Of a stretch of 57,281 nt of DNA, positions 7,919 through 17,150 are shown in pieces; position 1 is the first letter of the stretch, and each line of letters starts with the position of its first letter. The notes below the pieces were generated by a model. The model did not search any database, was not told the DNA's origin, and was given only the letters and a program-made list of their open reading frames with translations. A program made the translations under genes and the position numbers. Origin of the DNA: Pseudarthrobacter albicanus (lineage in GTDB: Bacteria > Actinomycetota > Actinomycetes > Actinomycetales > Micrococcaceae); assembly GCF_018224015.1 (NCBI RefSeq), contig NZ_JAGPOT010000002.1, positions 1-57,281 of the forward strand. The letters run 5' to 3'.

Positions 7919-8662
7919 CTAGCGGTATTCCGGATTTTCGAAGTCGAAGCGGGTGCCCGCCTTCCAGGCCTCGGGAAGGTTCCCGTAGGCCGGGATGCCG
8001 CCGGCGTCCTTGAGCATCCGGGCCAGGTGCAGCAGGTTCCAGGTCATGAAGGTGGTGTTGCGGTTCGTGAAGTCGGTTTCCGGGCCGCCGGAGCCTTCGT
8101 CGAGGTAGCTCGGGCCGGGCCCCACCGGGCCGATCCAGCCGGCGTCGGCCTGCGGCGGGACGGTGAAGCCGATGTGCTGGAGGCTGTAGAGGACGTTCAT
8201 GGCACAGTGCTTGATGCCGTCCTCGTTGCCGGTGATGAGGCAGCCCCCGGCCTTGGGGTAGTACGCCCACTGGCCCTTGGCGTTCAGCTCGCCGGAGTGG
8301 GCGTAGAGCCGTTCGATCAGTTTCTTGGTCTGCGAGGAGTTGTCCCCCAGCCAGATGGGTCCGGCGACGACGACGATGTCCGCCTCCCGGACGGCGGGAT
8401 AGAGTTCGGGCCATTCGTCGGTTTCCCAGCCGTGCTCGCGCATGTCCGGGTAGACGCCGCTGGCGATGTCATGGTCCATGGTCCGGATGACGCGGGTGCT
8501 GACGCCCTGCTTCTCCATGATGCGCCGGCTGATCTCGATCAGGCCCTGGGTGTTGGATTTCTCCGGGGACTTTTTGAGCGTGCCGTTGAAGTAGACGGCC
8601 TTCAGGTCGCTGTAGTCGGACCCTGAATCATTTGTTCCGGCTTGATTTGATGCGGCATTCAC
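7919..8662 (-). CDS. Flavodoxin-fold NAD(P)H-dependent reductase
   Basis: 247 residues using the GTG at 8662, which has a clean AGGGAG site 7 bases upstream. A TTG at 8692 would add 10 residues but lacks a comparable site. The fold is an NADPH-dependent FMN reductase: FNGTLKKSPEKSNTQ is the flavin phosphate loop and VVVAGPIWLGDNSSQTKK the second flavin-binding loop. It ends with FDFENPEYR. The substrate is unknown; quinones or flavins are typical. It precedes ygfZ in the same direction. Confidence 0.82.
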   Translation of the reverse strand: MNAASNQAGTNDSGSDYSDLKAVYFNGTLKKSPEKSNTQGLIEISRRIMEKQGVSTRVIRTMDHDIASGVYPDMREHGWETDEWPELYPAVREADIVVVAGPIWLGDNSSQTKKLIERLYAHSGELNAKGQWAYYPKAGGCLITGNEDGIKHCAMNVLYSLQHIGFTVPPQADAGWIGPVGPGPSYLDEGSGGPETDFTNRNTTFMTWNLLHLARMLKDAGGIPAYGNLPEAWKAGTRFDFENPEYR

Positions 8663-8729
8663 TGTGTTGCTCCCTGCACTCGCTGCGGACAACGGAAAAC
8701 GGGTGAGACCTCCAGCGCCAGCCGGCTGT

Positions 8730-9344
8730 TCAGCTTACTTTCTTGAGGATGGCGGAGGCGTGGGCCTCCAGGCCGCCGCCCGCCGTCGTGCCCTTGCCGG
8801 CGGCAACGTCCCAGCGCCAGAGCAGGTTCCCGTCCACGAGCCCGAAGATCCGGGTGGCCGCCGTGTATTCCTTGGAGTGGCTGCCGCGCATCACCATGTC
8901 GGTGCTGAGCTGGATCTGGGGCCCCTTGATCTGGCCGTAGTAAAGCTCGGAGATCCCGCCCGGGTGCGCGATGGAGACGGAGATGCCGAAGCCGCCGTCC
9001 TCGTTCCGGAGGGCTTCGACTTCGTCGGCGCTCTTAAGCACGGGCACGATGTCAGCCGGAACCAGGCCCGGACCGCCGTCCTCTTCCCGCTGCTCGCGCT
9101 CAAGGGCCCAGAAACCGGTCTCGACCGTGAGCGGACGCAGCTTGGTGCCCTCATCGTCGGTCAGCCAGCTCTCGGCGCGGTACTGCAGGTACGGCAGGCC
9201 GTTATGGGTGAAGGAGACGTGTTGCAGGAAGTGCCCGGAATCCTCTTCCCCGGCCCCCAGCCGGCCGCGGCCCTCCCACTCACCGATGAGCCAGGACAGG
9301 GGAACGATTTCGGGCGTCAGATCAGTAGGAATTTCAATCGGCAC
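8730..9344 (-). CDS. Nitrobindin-like heme-binding beta-barrel protein
   Basis: 204 residues from GTG at 9344, with AGAGG upstream. The N-terminal signature GEWEGRG (GxWxGxG) is that of the nitrobindin/THAP4-like barrel, often annotated as FABP family in actinobacteria. These proteins bind ferric heme and react with nitric oxide or peroxynitrite; that chemistry is inferred. The usual length is 160-200 residues, so it is complete. The neighbouring 37-residue membrane protein and the flavin reductase may relate to redox stress, but this is speculative. Confidence 0.8.
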   Translation of the reverse strand: MPIEIPTDLTPEIVPLSWLIGEWEGRGRLGAGEEDSGHFLQHVSFTHNGLPYLQYRAESWLTDDEGTKLRPLTVETGFWALEREQREEDGGPGLVPADIVPVLKSADEVEALRNEDGGFGISVSIAHPGGISELYYGQIKGPQIQLSTDMVMRGSHSKEYTAATRIFGLVDGNLLWRWDVAAGKGTTAGGGLEAHASAILKKVS

Positions 9345-9397
9345 GGCAGCTACCTCTGGAAACTACAGGTTCTGGACGGGTATGCGGTTCGGGCTGT

Positions 9398-9511
9398 TTA
9401 CCGCTGGCCCTTGAAGAGGCGCCAGACCACGAAACCGGCAAACCAGGCCATGGAAAGGCTCGCAACGCCGAGCAGAACGAGGAAGAAGATTTCATATGCA
9501 AGTACGGACAT
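9398..9511 (-). CDS. 37-residue single-helix membrane microprotein
   Basis: A short ORF of 37 residues: an acidic N-terminus (MSVLAYE), one hydrophobic helix of about 25 residues, and a basic end, RLFKGQR. Every codon is used as in real genes here, and TAGGAT sits exactly 6 bases before the ATG, matching the leaderless pattern of other genes in the window. The topology would place the basic end in the cytoplasm. Function unknown. It lies between the nitrobindin-like gene and a membrane protein gene. Confidence 0.65.
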   Translation of the reverse strand: MSVLAYEIFFLVLLGVASLSMAWFAGFVVWRLFKGQR

Positions 9512-9517
9512 GATGCC

Positions 9518-9523
9518 ATCCTA
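9518..9523 (-). promoter_or_regulatory. Candidate leaderless -10 box (microprotein)
   Basis: TAGGAT on the minus strand, 6 bases before the ATG at 9511. Confidence 0.45.
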
Positions 9524-9528
9524 ACGCG

Positions 9529-10263
9529 TTAGTAGATAAGTAGTTTGTCTATGAAGTACGCCAGGGAACCGACGGCGGAGACCGGCCCCAACGCGATGCC
9601 CACGGCCGCCGGGAGGTTCATCGGTTCACCGCGCAGGACCACCAGGCGGCGGAAGCTCACCAGCACGGCGCCCACCACAATACCCGCGACGGCGGCCGGG
9701 ATGATGGCGATGTCCGAGAACACCAGCCCCGCCAGCGGGCCGGCCAGCCCGGCGCCGGCGATGCCCAGCGGAGCCACTACCCGGTCCGGCCAGCGGATCA
9801 GCCCGGCGAGGAGCGCGATGGCGGCGCTGACGGCGGCAACGAGGAACATTTCCCGGACCCCGTTGAAGCGGGAGCAGGCTATCCAGCCGGCGCCCAGGCA
9901 GGACAGCAGCACGCCGACGCAGGAACCCAGGGTCGACTCGAGCCGCTGCGCCTGGCCGGTGCCCCGGAGCAGCTGCATGACGAAGACGGCCAGTACCCCT
10001 GCCGCCAGGAACGCGGGGGTCCAGTCCAGAAATGCCGGAGCCGGCACGTAGGCGGCGGCCACCGCGGAGCCCACCCCGGGCAGGCCGATCAGCGCGGCGA
10101 GGGTCTTCTTGGCGGGGATGCCGAGGAAGTGCGGCCAGCCGATGCCGACGCCGACGGCGGTGAGCACCGCTACAGCCAGCAGGGCCTGCGGTGAGGAGTA
10201 GGCGCCGGCAACCACGGCTGCGAGCCCGGCCAGGCCGATGACGCCGATGCTCCACCACTTCAC
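9529..10263 (-). CDS. Multi-pass membrane protein of unknown function
   Basis: 244 residues from GTG at 10263, preceded by GGGGAAG. The protein is hydrophobic throughout, with about seven to eight membrane segments and very short loops. No transporter motif is recognised. It ends with FIDKLLIY. It lies upstream of the microprotein on the same strand and is divergent from glnR. A permease or scaffold role is possible but not supported by a motif. Confidence 0.7.
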   Translation of the reverse strand: MKWWSIGVIGLAGLAAVVAGAYSSPQALLAVAVLTAVGVGIGWPHFLGIPAKKTLAALIGLPGVGSAVAAAYVPAPAFLDWTPAFLAAGVLAVFVMQLLRGTGQAQRLESTLGSCVGVLLSCLGAGWIACSRFNGVREMFLVAAVSAAIALLAGLIRWPDRVVAPLGIAGAGLAGPLAGLVFSDIAIIPAAVAGIVVGAVLVSFRRLVVLRGEPMNLPAAVGIALGPVSAVGSLAYFIDKLLIY

Positions 10264-10434
10264 TGCTTCCCCGCCATCGTCGTACCTACGCTCATTGCAG
10301 ACCCCAATTCGACTTGGCTCGTCTTCAGCAGGGCCGCGGGCCCTGACGGATCAATCCTGCCCTATGTGACCGTCTTATGTCGCAAGGGGAGCCGCCGCCG
10401 GTGACGGGACCATGTCCAGGATGCGGCATTTGGG

Positions 10435-10440
10435 TATACT
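10435..10440 (+). promoter_or_regulatory. Probable glnR promoter -10 box
   Basis: TATACT, a close match to the housekeeping -10 consensus, 55 bases before the glnR start. It implies a leader of roughly 50 bases. No convincing -35 was found at 17 bases spacing. Confidence 0.5.
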
Positions 10441-10495
10441 CGGAGGAAAGCCCGGTTCAGACGCCCAACGATGCGCGGACACCCTTGGAGGAACC

Positions 10496-11194
10496 ATGTC
10501 GCACATCCTGCTCCTGACGAACAGCACCGGATCATCGGTGGACGTCCTGCCTGCTCTGGAACTGTTGAACCACCGCGTGCATATCCTGCCCGCCGAGCCC
10601 ACCGCACTGCTGGATACCGACCCCTGCGACATCGTCCTGCTGGACGCCCGCAAGGACCTAGTGGGCGCCCGCTCCCTCACCCAGCTGCTGAAAGCCACGG
10701 GCCTGAGCGCCCCGCTGATGCTGATCCTCACGGAAGGCGGGATGGCCGCCGTCTCCTCGGCGTGGGCCGTCGATGACATCGTGCTGGAGTCCGCCGGACC
10801 GGCAGAGGTCGAAGCCCGCATCCGCCTCGGCGTCGCGCGGGCCGTTCCGGAACAGGACCCCGCCCCGACGGAGATCCGCGCCGCCGGCGTGGTGATCGAT
10901 GAGGCCAGCTACACGGCCCGCGTCAACGGGGCGCCGCTTAACCTGACGTTCAAGGAATTTGAACTGCTGAAGTACCTGGCCCAGCACCCTGGCCGGGTCT
11001 TCACCCGGTCGCAGCTGCTGACCGAAGTGTGGGGCTACGACTACTACGGTGGCACCCGCACGGTGGACGTCCATGTGCGGCGGCTGCGGGCCAAGCTCGG
11101 CGCCGATCACGAGAACCTGATCAGCACGGTGCGCAACGTCGGCTACCGCCTGACCTTGGTCCGCCAACCCGAGGAAGAACTGACCGAAGCCTGA
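10496..11194 (+). CDS. glnR: GlnR-type global nitrogen response regulator
   Basis: 232 residues, ATG at 10496 after GGAGGAACC; the in-frame ATG at 10412 lacks conservation and was rejected. The N-terminal domain is the atypical actinobacterial GlnR receiver: LLLTN at the start, [19 protein letters not shown], and later [19 protein letters not shown]. Residues about 135-225 form an OmpR-type winged helix ([37 protein letters not shown]). In relatives it controls ammonium assimilation genes such as glnA and amtB without a cognate kinase. The gene stands alone and is followed by a repeat-rich gap before mshD. Confidence 0.88.
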   Translation: MSHILLLTNSTGSSVDVLPALELLNHRVHILPAEPTALLDTDPCDIVLLDARKDLVGARSLTQLLKATGLSAPLMLILTEGGMAAVSSAWAVDDIVLESAGPAEVEARIRLGVARAVPEQDPAPTEIRAAGVVIDEASYTARVNGAPLNLTFKEFELLKYLAQHPGRVFTRSQLLTEVWGYDYYGGTRTVDVHVRRLRAKLGADHENLISTVRNVGYRLTLVRQPEEELTEA

Positions 11195-11338
11195 GCGGAC
11201 CCGCCTGGCAGACTAAAGACGTGAAAGCCCTGGACCCGATCGGCGGCTGCCGGGTAATTCCAGCGGTTCCAGTGCTCGGGATCCCAGGCCAGGATGATCG
11301 CGGTCATGGTCTATTGTCCCAGTCACCCGCCCGGACGC

Positions 11339-11402
11339 GCGGCGATTTGCCGGAAACGGCCGCCAGGCGAGGTGGTTAACGACCGTTTGTGGCGAATGGC
11401 GG
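11339..11402. repeat. Palindromic intergenic element, copy 1
   Basis: About 64 bases, beginning GCGGCGATTTGCCGGAAACG. The arms AAACGGCCGC (11354-11363) and GACCGTTT (11381-11388) pair imperfectly. Same orientation as copy 2. Confidence 0.65.
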
Positions 11403-11489
11403 ATCGACAGCGCCCCAGCCAAGGGTGGGGCGGCGATGCGCCGCAGATGGGCACATGGTCCGGGCGCATGGTGGCCGGCGCATGGACTC

Positions 11490-11555
11490 GCGACGATTTT
11501 CCGGAAACGGCCGCCAAGCCAGCGTGCTTAGCGGCCGTTTGTGGCAAGTGAGCGG
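11490..11555. repeat. Palindromic intergenic element, copy 2
   Basis: About 66 bases sharing blocks such as CCGGAAACGGCCGCCA and CCGTTTGTGGC with copy 1. The hairpin is better here: AAACGGCCGC (11505-11514) with GCGGCCGTTT (11531-11540), and an inner AAGC/GCTT pairing around a CAGCGT loop. Confidence 0.7.
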
Positions 11556-11770
11556 ACTTAGGGGGGGCCAGGCCGCCGTCGCAGGCATAAGGCAGCCGGT
11601 GCGGTTCGGCGAAGAGTCCGGGGCTTTCGCGTCAGCGCCTGCGTCAGTGCCTGCGCAGTTCGTGCTTCGGTGGAGGACATACGGGTCGAACGTATCGAGG
11701 CCACCCCAGTGGTGGATCCCCCTCGCATCCTGCCCAACGAACTTACTCGAAAGAGCAGGTGAGATAACGA

Positions 11771-11828
11771 CTATACGTCCCCGTTCCGGAACCTTCAAAT
11801 CCGCTCTGGATCCGGGGCGCACGTATAG
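11771..11828. promoter_or_regulatory. Inverted repeat in the mshD promoter region
   Basis: CTATACGT (11771-11778) and ACGTATAG (11821-11828) are exact inverted copies, extended inward by CCCCG/CGGGG with a three-base bulge. The right arm overlaps TATAGC (11824-11829), which is 8 bases before the mshD ATG and may be the -10 box of a leaderless transcript. Confidence 0.5.
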
Positions 11829-11837
11829 CCTTGCACC

Positions 11838-12845
11838 ATGAGTCCTGCGCATCCGGAGAACTGGCCCGTCCTTGTCATCAGGGGAGCTGTGGCCGAACAG
11901 CTGCTGAGCGACGTCCGGGGCCTTGCGGCCGCCGCCGAGGAATCCGACGGCAACCCGCCGCTGTCCGAGCAGACCCTCGTGACGCTGCGGGCCGCCGACG
12001 CCGGTGACCACTCCCTCCTGACGCTGGCCCTGTACTCCCCCGACGACGGCGCCGGCCAAAAGCCCGGGACGGCGCAGGACCTGGCGGGCGTCGCCGTCGT
12101 GGTCGAGGAACCGGACGGCACGGGCGTGCTGGAGGTGGCCGTCCACCCGAGCTACCGCAACCAGGGCGTCGCGGACCGGCTCGTGCGCGAGCTCAGGGAC
12201 ACCCGCGGCTTCGGGGGCCTGCTGGCCTGGTCCCATGGCAACCACGAGGCCGCGGCGGAACTCGCCGCAAGGTACGGTTTTGGCCCCGTGCGCGAGCTGT
12301 GGAAGATGCGGCTCAGCACGGCGGCGGCGGAACTGCCTGACGTTGTCCTGCCCGATGTTGTCCTGCCTGATGTCCTCCTGCCGGCGGGCGTGACGCTGCG
12401 CGCCTTCGTGCCGGGCCGGGATGAGGACGCCTGGCTCGCGGCCAACAAGGCCGCCTTCGCCCACCACCCGGAGCAGGGCAACATGACGCGCGCCGACCTG
12501 GACGCCAGGATGGCCGAGCCGTGGTTTGATCCCGCCGGTTTCCTGCTGGCCGTGGACGGCCCGGGCACCCTCCTGGGTTTCCACTGGACCAAGGTGCACC
12601 CCCGGCACGGCGGCCACCCCGCGATCGGCGAGGTCTACGTCGTCGGCGTCACCCCGGCGGCGCAGGGCACCGGGCTGGGCAAGGCGCTGACAGTGGCCGG
12701 CATCAACTACCTTCAGGGCCTGGGGCTGCACGCCGTCATGCTGTACGTCGATGCGGACAACATTCCGGCCGTCTCCCTGTACCGGCGCCTCGGCTTCACC
12801 CGCTGGGACGTGGATGTGATGTACGGGCCGTTGCCCGGGGGATAA
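11838..12845 (+). CDS. mshD: Mycothiol synthase (tandem GNAT)
   Basis: 335 residues. MshD makes the last step of mycothiol synthesis, acetylating Cys-GlcN-Ins with acetyl-CoA in the cytoplasm. Two GNAT domains are seen: a weak N-terminal one (about 1-150; VAVHPSYRNQGVADRLVREL) and a C-terminal catalytic one (about 185-330; VVGVTPAAQGTGLGKALTV and DADNIPAVSLYRRLGFTRWD). The linker contains a 15-base DNA repeat, three copies, encoding LPDVV-type units. Length is slightly above the usual 300-320. No Shine-Dalgarno sequence is visible. Confidence 0.92.
   Translation: MSPAHPENWPVLVIRGAVAEQLLSDVRGLAAAAEESDGNPPLSEQTLVTLRAADAGDHSLLTLALYSPDDGAGQKPGTAQDLAGVAVVVEEPDGTGVLEVAVHPSYRNQGVADRLVRELRDTRGFGGLLAWSHGNHEAAAELAARYGFGPVRELWKMRLSTAAAELPDVVLPDVVLPDVLLPAGVTLRAFVPGRDEDAWLAANKAAFAHHPEQGNMTRADLDARMAEPWFDPAGFLLAVDGPGTLLGFHWTKVHPRHGGHPAIGEVYVVGVTPAAQGTGLGKALTVAGINYLQGLGLHAVMLYVDADNIPAVSLYRRLGFTRWDVDVMYGPLPGG
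12333..12377 (+). repeat. 15-base tandem repeat in mshD linker
   Basis: Three units at 12333-12347, 12348-12362 and 12363-12377, differing at a few third positions, encode LPDVV-LPDVV-LPDVL between the two GNAT domains. The 15-base period keeps the frame. Confidence 0.8.
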
Positions 12846-12947
12846 CCCGCGCTGCGGACGGCCCGGCGTCCCGCCCGCCGCCGAGGCTCCCCGCGCGCTG
12901 ATTGCTTGTAAGGTTGAAACTAAACCGCGCCGGCATTAGGAGAGACC

Positions 12948-15272
12948 ATGCAACGGGACACTGCCCGGACAGCTACGCCGGAAACCGGGACTGCTGAACC
13001 AGCCACCGCGAAACCCGCAACACCCGCGGCCGCAACCCCGGCGGCCGCAACCCCGGAAACCAGGATGCTTCCGGCCCGTGCACGCTTCGGTTCCTCCGAA
13101 GTGCCGGCCTCGCGCGCCACCCAGGACCGGATCGACATCCCCGAGTTCGCCCCCAACCTGGAACCGGACGGCGAGATCAGCCCGGACCGGTTCCTGGACC
13201 GGGAACTGAGCTGGCTCGCCTTCAACTCCCGCGTCCTGGAACTGGCCGAAGACCCGGACCTGTACCTGCTGGAGCGGGTCGGCTTCCTGTCCATCTTCGC
13301 CTCCAACCTGGACGAGTTCTTCATGGTCCGCGTTGCCGGGCTGAAGCGCCGGATCGCCACCGGCCTCGCCGTGCCCTCCCCCGCCGGCCTGAGCCCCATG
13401 CAGGTCCTGGAGCAGATCGGCGAGGAAGCCCACCGGCTGCAGCAGCGCCATGCCCAGGTCTACGCCGAGCAGATCCGCCCCGCCCTGGCCTACGAGCACA
13501 TCCACCTCATGCACTGGGAGGAACTGGATTCCCAGGCCCAGGACCAGCTCAGCGCCATGTTCGCGGAGAAGGTCTTTCCGATCCTGACGCCACTGGCCGT
13601 GGACCCGGCGCACCCTTTCCCCTACATTTCCGGGCTGTCCCTGAACCTGGCGGTGGTGGTCCGCAACCCGGTCAGCGACAAGGAGCTCTTCGCCCGCCTC
13701 AAGGTCCCGGACCAGCTGCCCCGGCTGATCTCCGTGGACGGGCCCCGCGCCGGCTCCATTCCGGGCAGGGTGGCACGGTTCATCGCGCTCGAGGAAGTCA
13801 TCGCCGTCCACCTGGACCAGCTGTTCGCCGGAATGGAGGTGCTCGAGCACCACACCTTCCGGGTCACCCGCAACGAGGACGTCGAAGTGGAGGAGGACGA
13901 CGCCGAGAACCTGCTGCAGGCGCTGGAAAAGGAACTCCTGCGGCGGCGCTTCGGCCCGCCCGTGCGGCTCGAGGTCACCAACGACATCAATCCCAACATC
14001 CGGGCCCTGCTGATCCGGGAGCTCGGGGTCGAGGAGTCCGAGGTATACACCGTCCCGGCCCCGCTGGACCTCCGCGGCCTCTCCGTCATCGCCGGCATTG
14101 ACCGGGCGGACCTGCACTACCCCAAGCACGTCCCGCACACCTCGCTGTACCTCAACGAGTCGGAAACCTCCAAGCCTGCCAACATCTTCGCGGCCATGCG
14201 CCGGCGGGACATCCTCCTGCACCACCCCTATGATTCGTTCTCCACCTCCGTCCAGGCGTTCCTGGAACAGGCGGCCTCGGATCCCAAGGTGCAGGCCATC
14301 AAGCAGACCCTGTACCGCACCTCCGGCGACTCCCCGATCGTCGATGCGCTGGTCGACGCCGCCGAGGCCGGCAAGCAGGTGCTGGCCCTCGTGGAGATCA
14401 AGGCCCGCTTCGATGAGCAGGCCAACATCTCCTGGGCCCGGAAACTGGAACAGGCCGGCGTCCACGTGGTCTACGGCATCGTGGGCCTCAAGACCCACTG
14501 CAAACTGTCCCTCGTGGTGCGCCAGGAAGTGGACGGACTGCGCCGCTACTGCCACATCGGCACCGGCAACTACCACCCCCGCACGGCACGCTACTACGAG
14601 GACCTGGGCCTCCTCACGGCCAACGACCAGGTGGGCGAGGACCTCTCCAAGCTCTTCAACCAGCTCTCCGGCTACGCACCGAAGTCCACCTTCAAGAGGC
14701 TCCTCGTGGCGCCGCGCTCGGTCCGGTCCGGCCTGATCGACCGGATCGAGACGGAAATCCGCAACGCCAGGGCCGGCCTCACCGCCCGCGTCCAGATCAA
14801 GGTCAACTCGATGGTGGATGAAGGCATCATCGATTCGCTCTACCGGGCCTCCCAGTCCGGCGTCCCGGTGGACATCATCGTGCGCGGCATCTGCTCCCTC
14901 CGCCCGGGGGTTCCCGGGCTCAGCGAGAACATCACCGTCCGCTCCGTCCTGGGCCGGTTCCTGGAGCACTCGCGCGTGTTCGCGTTCGCCAACGGCGGGC
15001 AACCCGTGGTCTACATCGGCTCGGCCGACATGATGCACCGCAACCTGGACCGCCGCGTGGAGGCCCTGGTGCAGCTCAGCAGCGGATCTGACACGACCTA
15101 CGTCCTGGACGTGCTGCGCCGCTATATGGACCCGGGCACGGCCAGCTGGCACCTGGACAACCGCGGGGAATGGACGCGCCACCACCTCGGCGAAGCCGGC
15201 CGGAAGCTGGAGGATGTGCAGTCATGGCTGCTCGCCTCCCGCTCACGGCAGCGCGCCACAGGTCTGCGGTAG
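12948..15272 (+). CDS. ppk1: Polyphosphate kinase 1
   Basis: 774 residues, ATG at 12948 after AGGAGAG. It reversibly adds the ATP gamma phosphate to polyphosphate. Seen: the N-terminal domain ([20 protein letters not shown] near residue 75), the head domain, and the phospholipase D-like catalytic domains with [20 protein letters not shown]; the His at residue 536 should be the phosphorylated residue. A second conserved block, [17 protein letters not shown], lies near the end. The first 55 residues are a Thr/Ala/Pro-rich extension with a 15-base repeat (13026-13055). The Nudix/phosphatase gene follows after 11 bases. Confidence 0.95.
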   Translation: MQRDTARTATPETGTAEPATAKPATPAAATPAAATPETRMLPARARFGSSEVPASRATQDRIDIPEFAPNLEPDGEISPDRFLDRELSWLAFNSRVLELAEDPDLYLLERVGFLSIFASNLDEFFMVRVAGLKRRIATGLAVPSPAGLSPMQVLEQIGEEAHRLQQRHAQVYAEQIRPALAYEHIHLMHWEELDSQAQDQLSAMFAEKVFPILTPLAVDPAHPFPYISGLSLNLAVVVRNPVSDKELFARLKVPDQLPRLISVDGPRAGSIPGRVARFIALEEVIAVHLDQLFAGMEVLEHHTFRVTRNEDVEVEEDDAENLLQALEKELLRRRFGPPVRLEVTNDINPNIRALLIRELGVEESEVYTVPAPLDLRGLSVIAGIDRADLHYPKHVPHTSLYLNESETSKPANIFAAMRRRDILLHHPYDSFSTSVQAFLEQAASDPKVQAIKQTLYRTSGDSPIVDALVDAAEAGKQVLALVEIKARFDEQANISWARKLEQAGVHVVYGIVGLKTHCKLSLVVRQEVDGLRRYCHIGTGNYHPRTARYYEDLGLLTANDQVGEDLSKLFNQLSGYAPKSTFKRLLVAPRSVRSGLIDRIETEIRNARAGLTARVQIKVNSMVDEGIIDSLYRASQSGVPVDIIVRGICSLRPGVPGLSENITVRSVLGRFLEHSRVFAFANGGQPVVYIGSADMMHRNLDRRVEALVQLSSGSDTTYVLDVLRRYMDPGTASWHLDNRGEWTRHHLGEAGRKLEDVQSWLLASRSRQRATGLR
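13026..13055 (+). repeat. 15-base tandem repeat in ppk1 N-terminal tail
   Basis: Two exact copies of GCGGCCGCAACCCCG (13026-13040, 13041-13055) encode AAATP-type units in the disordered tail. Confidence 0.75.
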
Positions 15273-15283
15273 GGGCTCTGGCA

Positions 15284-16267
15284 TTGAGTAGCGACACGCT
15301 GGTTGCGGACCAGACCGACCACCCCGGCGAGGCGATAGCCGTCACCGCGGCAGGCGCGCTGCCGTGGCGCCTTGATCCCGGCGACAACGCGAAGCTTGAA
15401 GTCCTGCTGATCCACCGCCCGCGGTACGACGACTGGTCCTGGCCCAAGGGAAAGATCGATCCCGGCGAGACCATCCCCGAGTGCGCCACCCGCGAGGTGG
15501 ACGAGGAAATCGGCCTCAAGGCGCCGCTGGGCATCCCGCTTCCGCCGATCCACTACCACGTGCCCGCCGGGCTGAAGGTGGTCCACTACTGGGCCGTCGA
15601 CGTCGACGGGGCCCCGCTCCGGCCGGACGGCAAGGAAGTGGACTCCGTCATGTGGTGTCCGCCGGAGAAGGCGGCCCTCCTGCTGAGCAACCCGATCGAC
15701 GTCGGCCCGCTGGACCATCTTGTGGCCGCGCATGCCCGGGGCGAACTGGAGACCTGGCCGCTGCTGATCGTCCGCCATGCCAAGGCCAAACCGCGCTCGT
15801 CCTGGAGCAAGGCCGAAGGGGACCGCCCGCTCGCTGCCACCGGAACGCGGCAGGCGCAGGCGGTCGGAAGGCTCCTGCAGAGCTGGAAGCCCCGCCGGAT
15901 CGTCTCGAGTCCCTGGCTGCGGTGTGTGGCCACGATTGCCCCGTACGCCAGGGCCGCGGACGCGAAGGTGAAGGTGAAGCTGAACGAAGCCCTTACCGAG
16001 CACCGGCACGCCCGGCACCCGCACAAGACGGCCGGCGTCGTCGAAGCCCTCTTCGACAAGCAGCGGGCCGTGGCAATCTGCACGCACCGTCCCGCGCTGC
16101 CCACGGTCCTGGCGCAGCTTGGCAAGCACATGAGCTCGCGGCTGCGGACACTGCTGCCGTCCGCGGACCCGTACCTGGCGCCGGGCGAAGTCATCGTGTG
16201 CCATGTTGCGCGGTCGAGCAAGAACAAGGTGGTGGCGGTCGAGCGGTTCAGGCCCTTCGACGACTGA
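15284..16267 (+). CDS. MutT1-like Nudix hydrolase with histidine-phosphatase domain
   Basis: About 327 residues. The TTG at 15284 is preferred because AGGGG lies 8 bases upstream; an ATG at 15224 inside ppk1 is the alternative. The N-terminal half is a Nudix domain with its box GKIDPGETIPECATREVDEE-IG. The C-terminal half begins LLIVRHAKAKPRSSW, the RHG motif of a histidine phosphatase. Mycobacterial MutT1 has this same architecture and acts on 8-oxo-dGTP, diadenosine polyphosphates and related compounds. Placement directly after ppk1 is conserved in actinobacteria and suggests a link between nucleotide cleaning and polyphosphate use. Confidence 0.88.
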   Translation: MSSDTLVADQTDHPGEAIAVTAAGALPWRLDPGDNAKLEVLLIHRPRYDDWSWPKGKIDPGETIPECATREVDEEIGLKAPLGIPLPPIHYHVPAGLKVVHYWAVDVDGAPLRPDGKEVDSVMWCPPEKAALLLSNPIDVGPLDHLVAAHARGELETWPLLIVRHAKAKPRSSWSKAEGDRPLAATGTRQAQAVGRLLQSWKPRRIVSSPWLRCVATIAPYARAADAKVKVKLNEALTEHRHARHPHKTAGVVEALFDKQRAVAICTHRPALPTVLAQLGKHMSSRLRTLLPSADPYLAPGEVIVCHVARSSKNKVVAVERFRPFDD

Positions 16268-16334
16268 GGTCCCCTAACGGTGGGCGCTTACCGACGGGCG
16301 CTTAACAGTGGGCCGGGCCCGGCGGAGACCTCAG

Positions 16335-16340
16335 TAGACT
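16335..16340 (+). promoter_or_regulatory. Candidate leaderless -10 box (thyA)
   Basis: TAGACT, then GGGACG, then the GTG start at 16347. Confidence 0.5.
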
Positions 16341-16346
16341 GGGACG

Positions 16347-17150
16347 GTGAACATTCCAACGCCCTATGAAGACCTGCTGCGTGATGTCCTGGAACACGGC
16401 ACCCACAAATCTGACCGCACCGGGACGGGCACCATCAGCGTGTTCGGCCGCCAGCTGCGCTTTGACCTGGGCAAGAGCTTCCCCCTGATCACGACCAAGC
16501 GCGTCCATTTCAAGTCCGTTGCCGTGGAGCTGCTCTGGTTCCTGCGCGGGGAGTCGAATGTGAAGTGGATGCAGGACCAGGGCGTCACCATCTGGAACGA
16601 ATGGGCCGACGCCGACGGCGAGCTCGGCCCGGTCTACGGCGTCCAGTGGCGCAGCTGGCCCACACCCGACGGCGGCCATATCGACCAGATCGCCGAGCTG
16701 GTGGAGAACCTCAGGGCCAATCCGGACTCCCGCCGCCACATCGTGTCGGCCTGGAACGTTTCGGAGCTTAAGAACATGGCGCTGCCCCCGTGCCACGCGT
16801 TCTTCCAGTTCTACGTTTCCGACGGGAAACTCTCCTGCCAGCTGTACCAGCGTTCTGCGGACACCTTCCTGGGCGTGCCGTTCAACATCGCGTCCTACGC
16901 GCTGCTGACGTGCATGCTGGCCCAGCAGACGGGCCTGGAACCCGGCGAATTCGTCTGGACCGGCGGCGACGTCCACATCTATGACAACCACATGGACCAG
17001 GTCCTCAAGCAGCTGGCCCGCGAACCCTATGACTACCCGCAACTGAGAATCACCCGCAAACCGGACTCCATCTTCGATTACACCCTCGATGATTTCGAAG
17101 TGGTCGGATACCAGCACCACCCGACGATTAAGGCCCCGATAGCCGTATGA
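16347..17150 (+). CDS. thyA: Thymidylate synthase
   Basis: 267 residues, close to the 264 of E. coli. It methylates dUMP to dTMP using methylene-tetrahydrofolate and yields dihydrofolate. The catalytic Cys is in [13 protein letters not shown]; the folate and dUMP-binding blocks [10 protein letters not shown] and [20 protein letters not shown] are intact. The GTG start has no ribosome site but has a -10-like hexamer 6 bases upstream. The stop overlaps the folA start (ATGA), so the enzyme that recycles its dihydrofolate product is translationally coupled. Confidence 0.96.
   Translation: MNIPTPYEDLLRDVLEHGTHKSDRTGTGTISVFGRQLRFDLGKSFPLITTKRVHFKSVAVELLWFLRGESNVKWMQDQGVTIWNEWADADGELGPVYGVQWRSWPTPDGGHIDQIAELVENLRANPDSRRHIVSAWNVSELKNMALPPCHAFFQFYVSDGKLSCQLYQRSADTFLGVPFNIASYALLTCMLAQQTGLEPGEFVWTGGDVHIYDNHMDQVLKQLAREPYDYPQLRITRKPDSIFDYTLDDFEVVGYQHHPTIKAPIAV

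Larger units (their letters stand above)
11195..11837. other. 643-base intergenic region rich in palindromic repeats
   Basis: No convincing gene is seen on either strand. It holds two copies of a 64-66-base element (11339-11402 and 11490-11555), a small hairpin with arms GCCCCA/TGGGGC between them (about 11411-11430), and a long-range inverted repeat next to mshD (11771-11828). Short ORFs crossing it have unremarkable composition and are taken as chance. Confidence 0.6.

Noticed and set aside
11376..12731. A 451-codon minus-strand frame crossing the repeat region and mshD
   Set aside because: It runs antisense to mshD and through the palindromic elements. Peptides from such repeats recur by chance.
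12936..15185. A 749-codon minus-strand frame
   Set aside because: It mirrors ppk1, whose motifs are complete; the antisense product is low-complexity Val/Gly/Asp.
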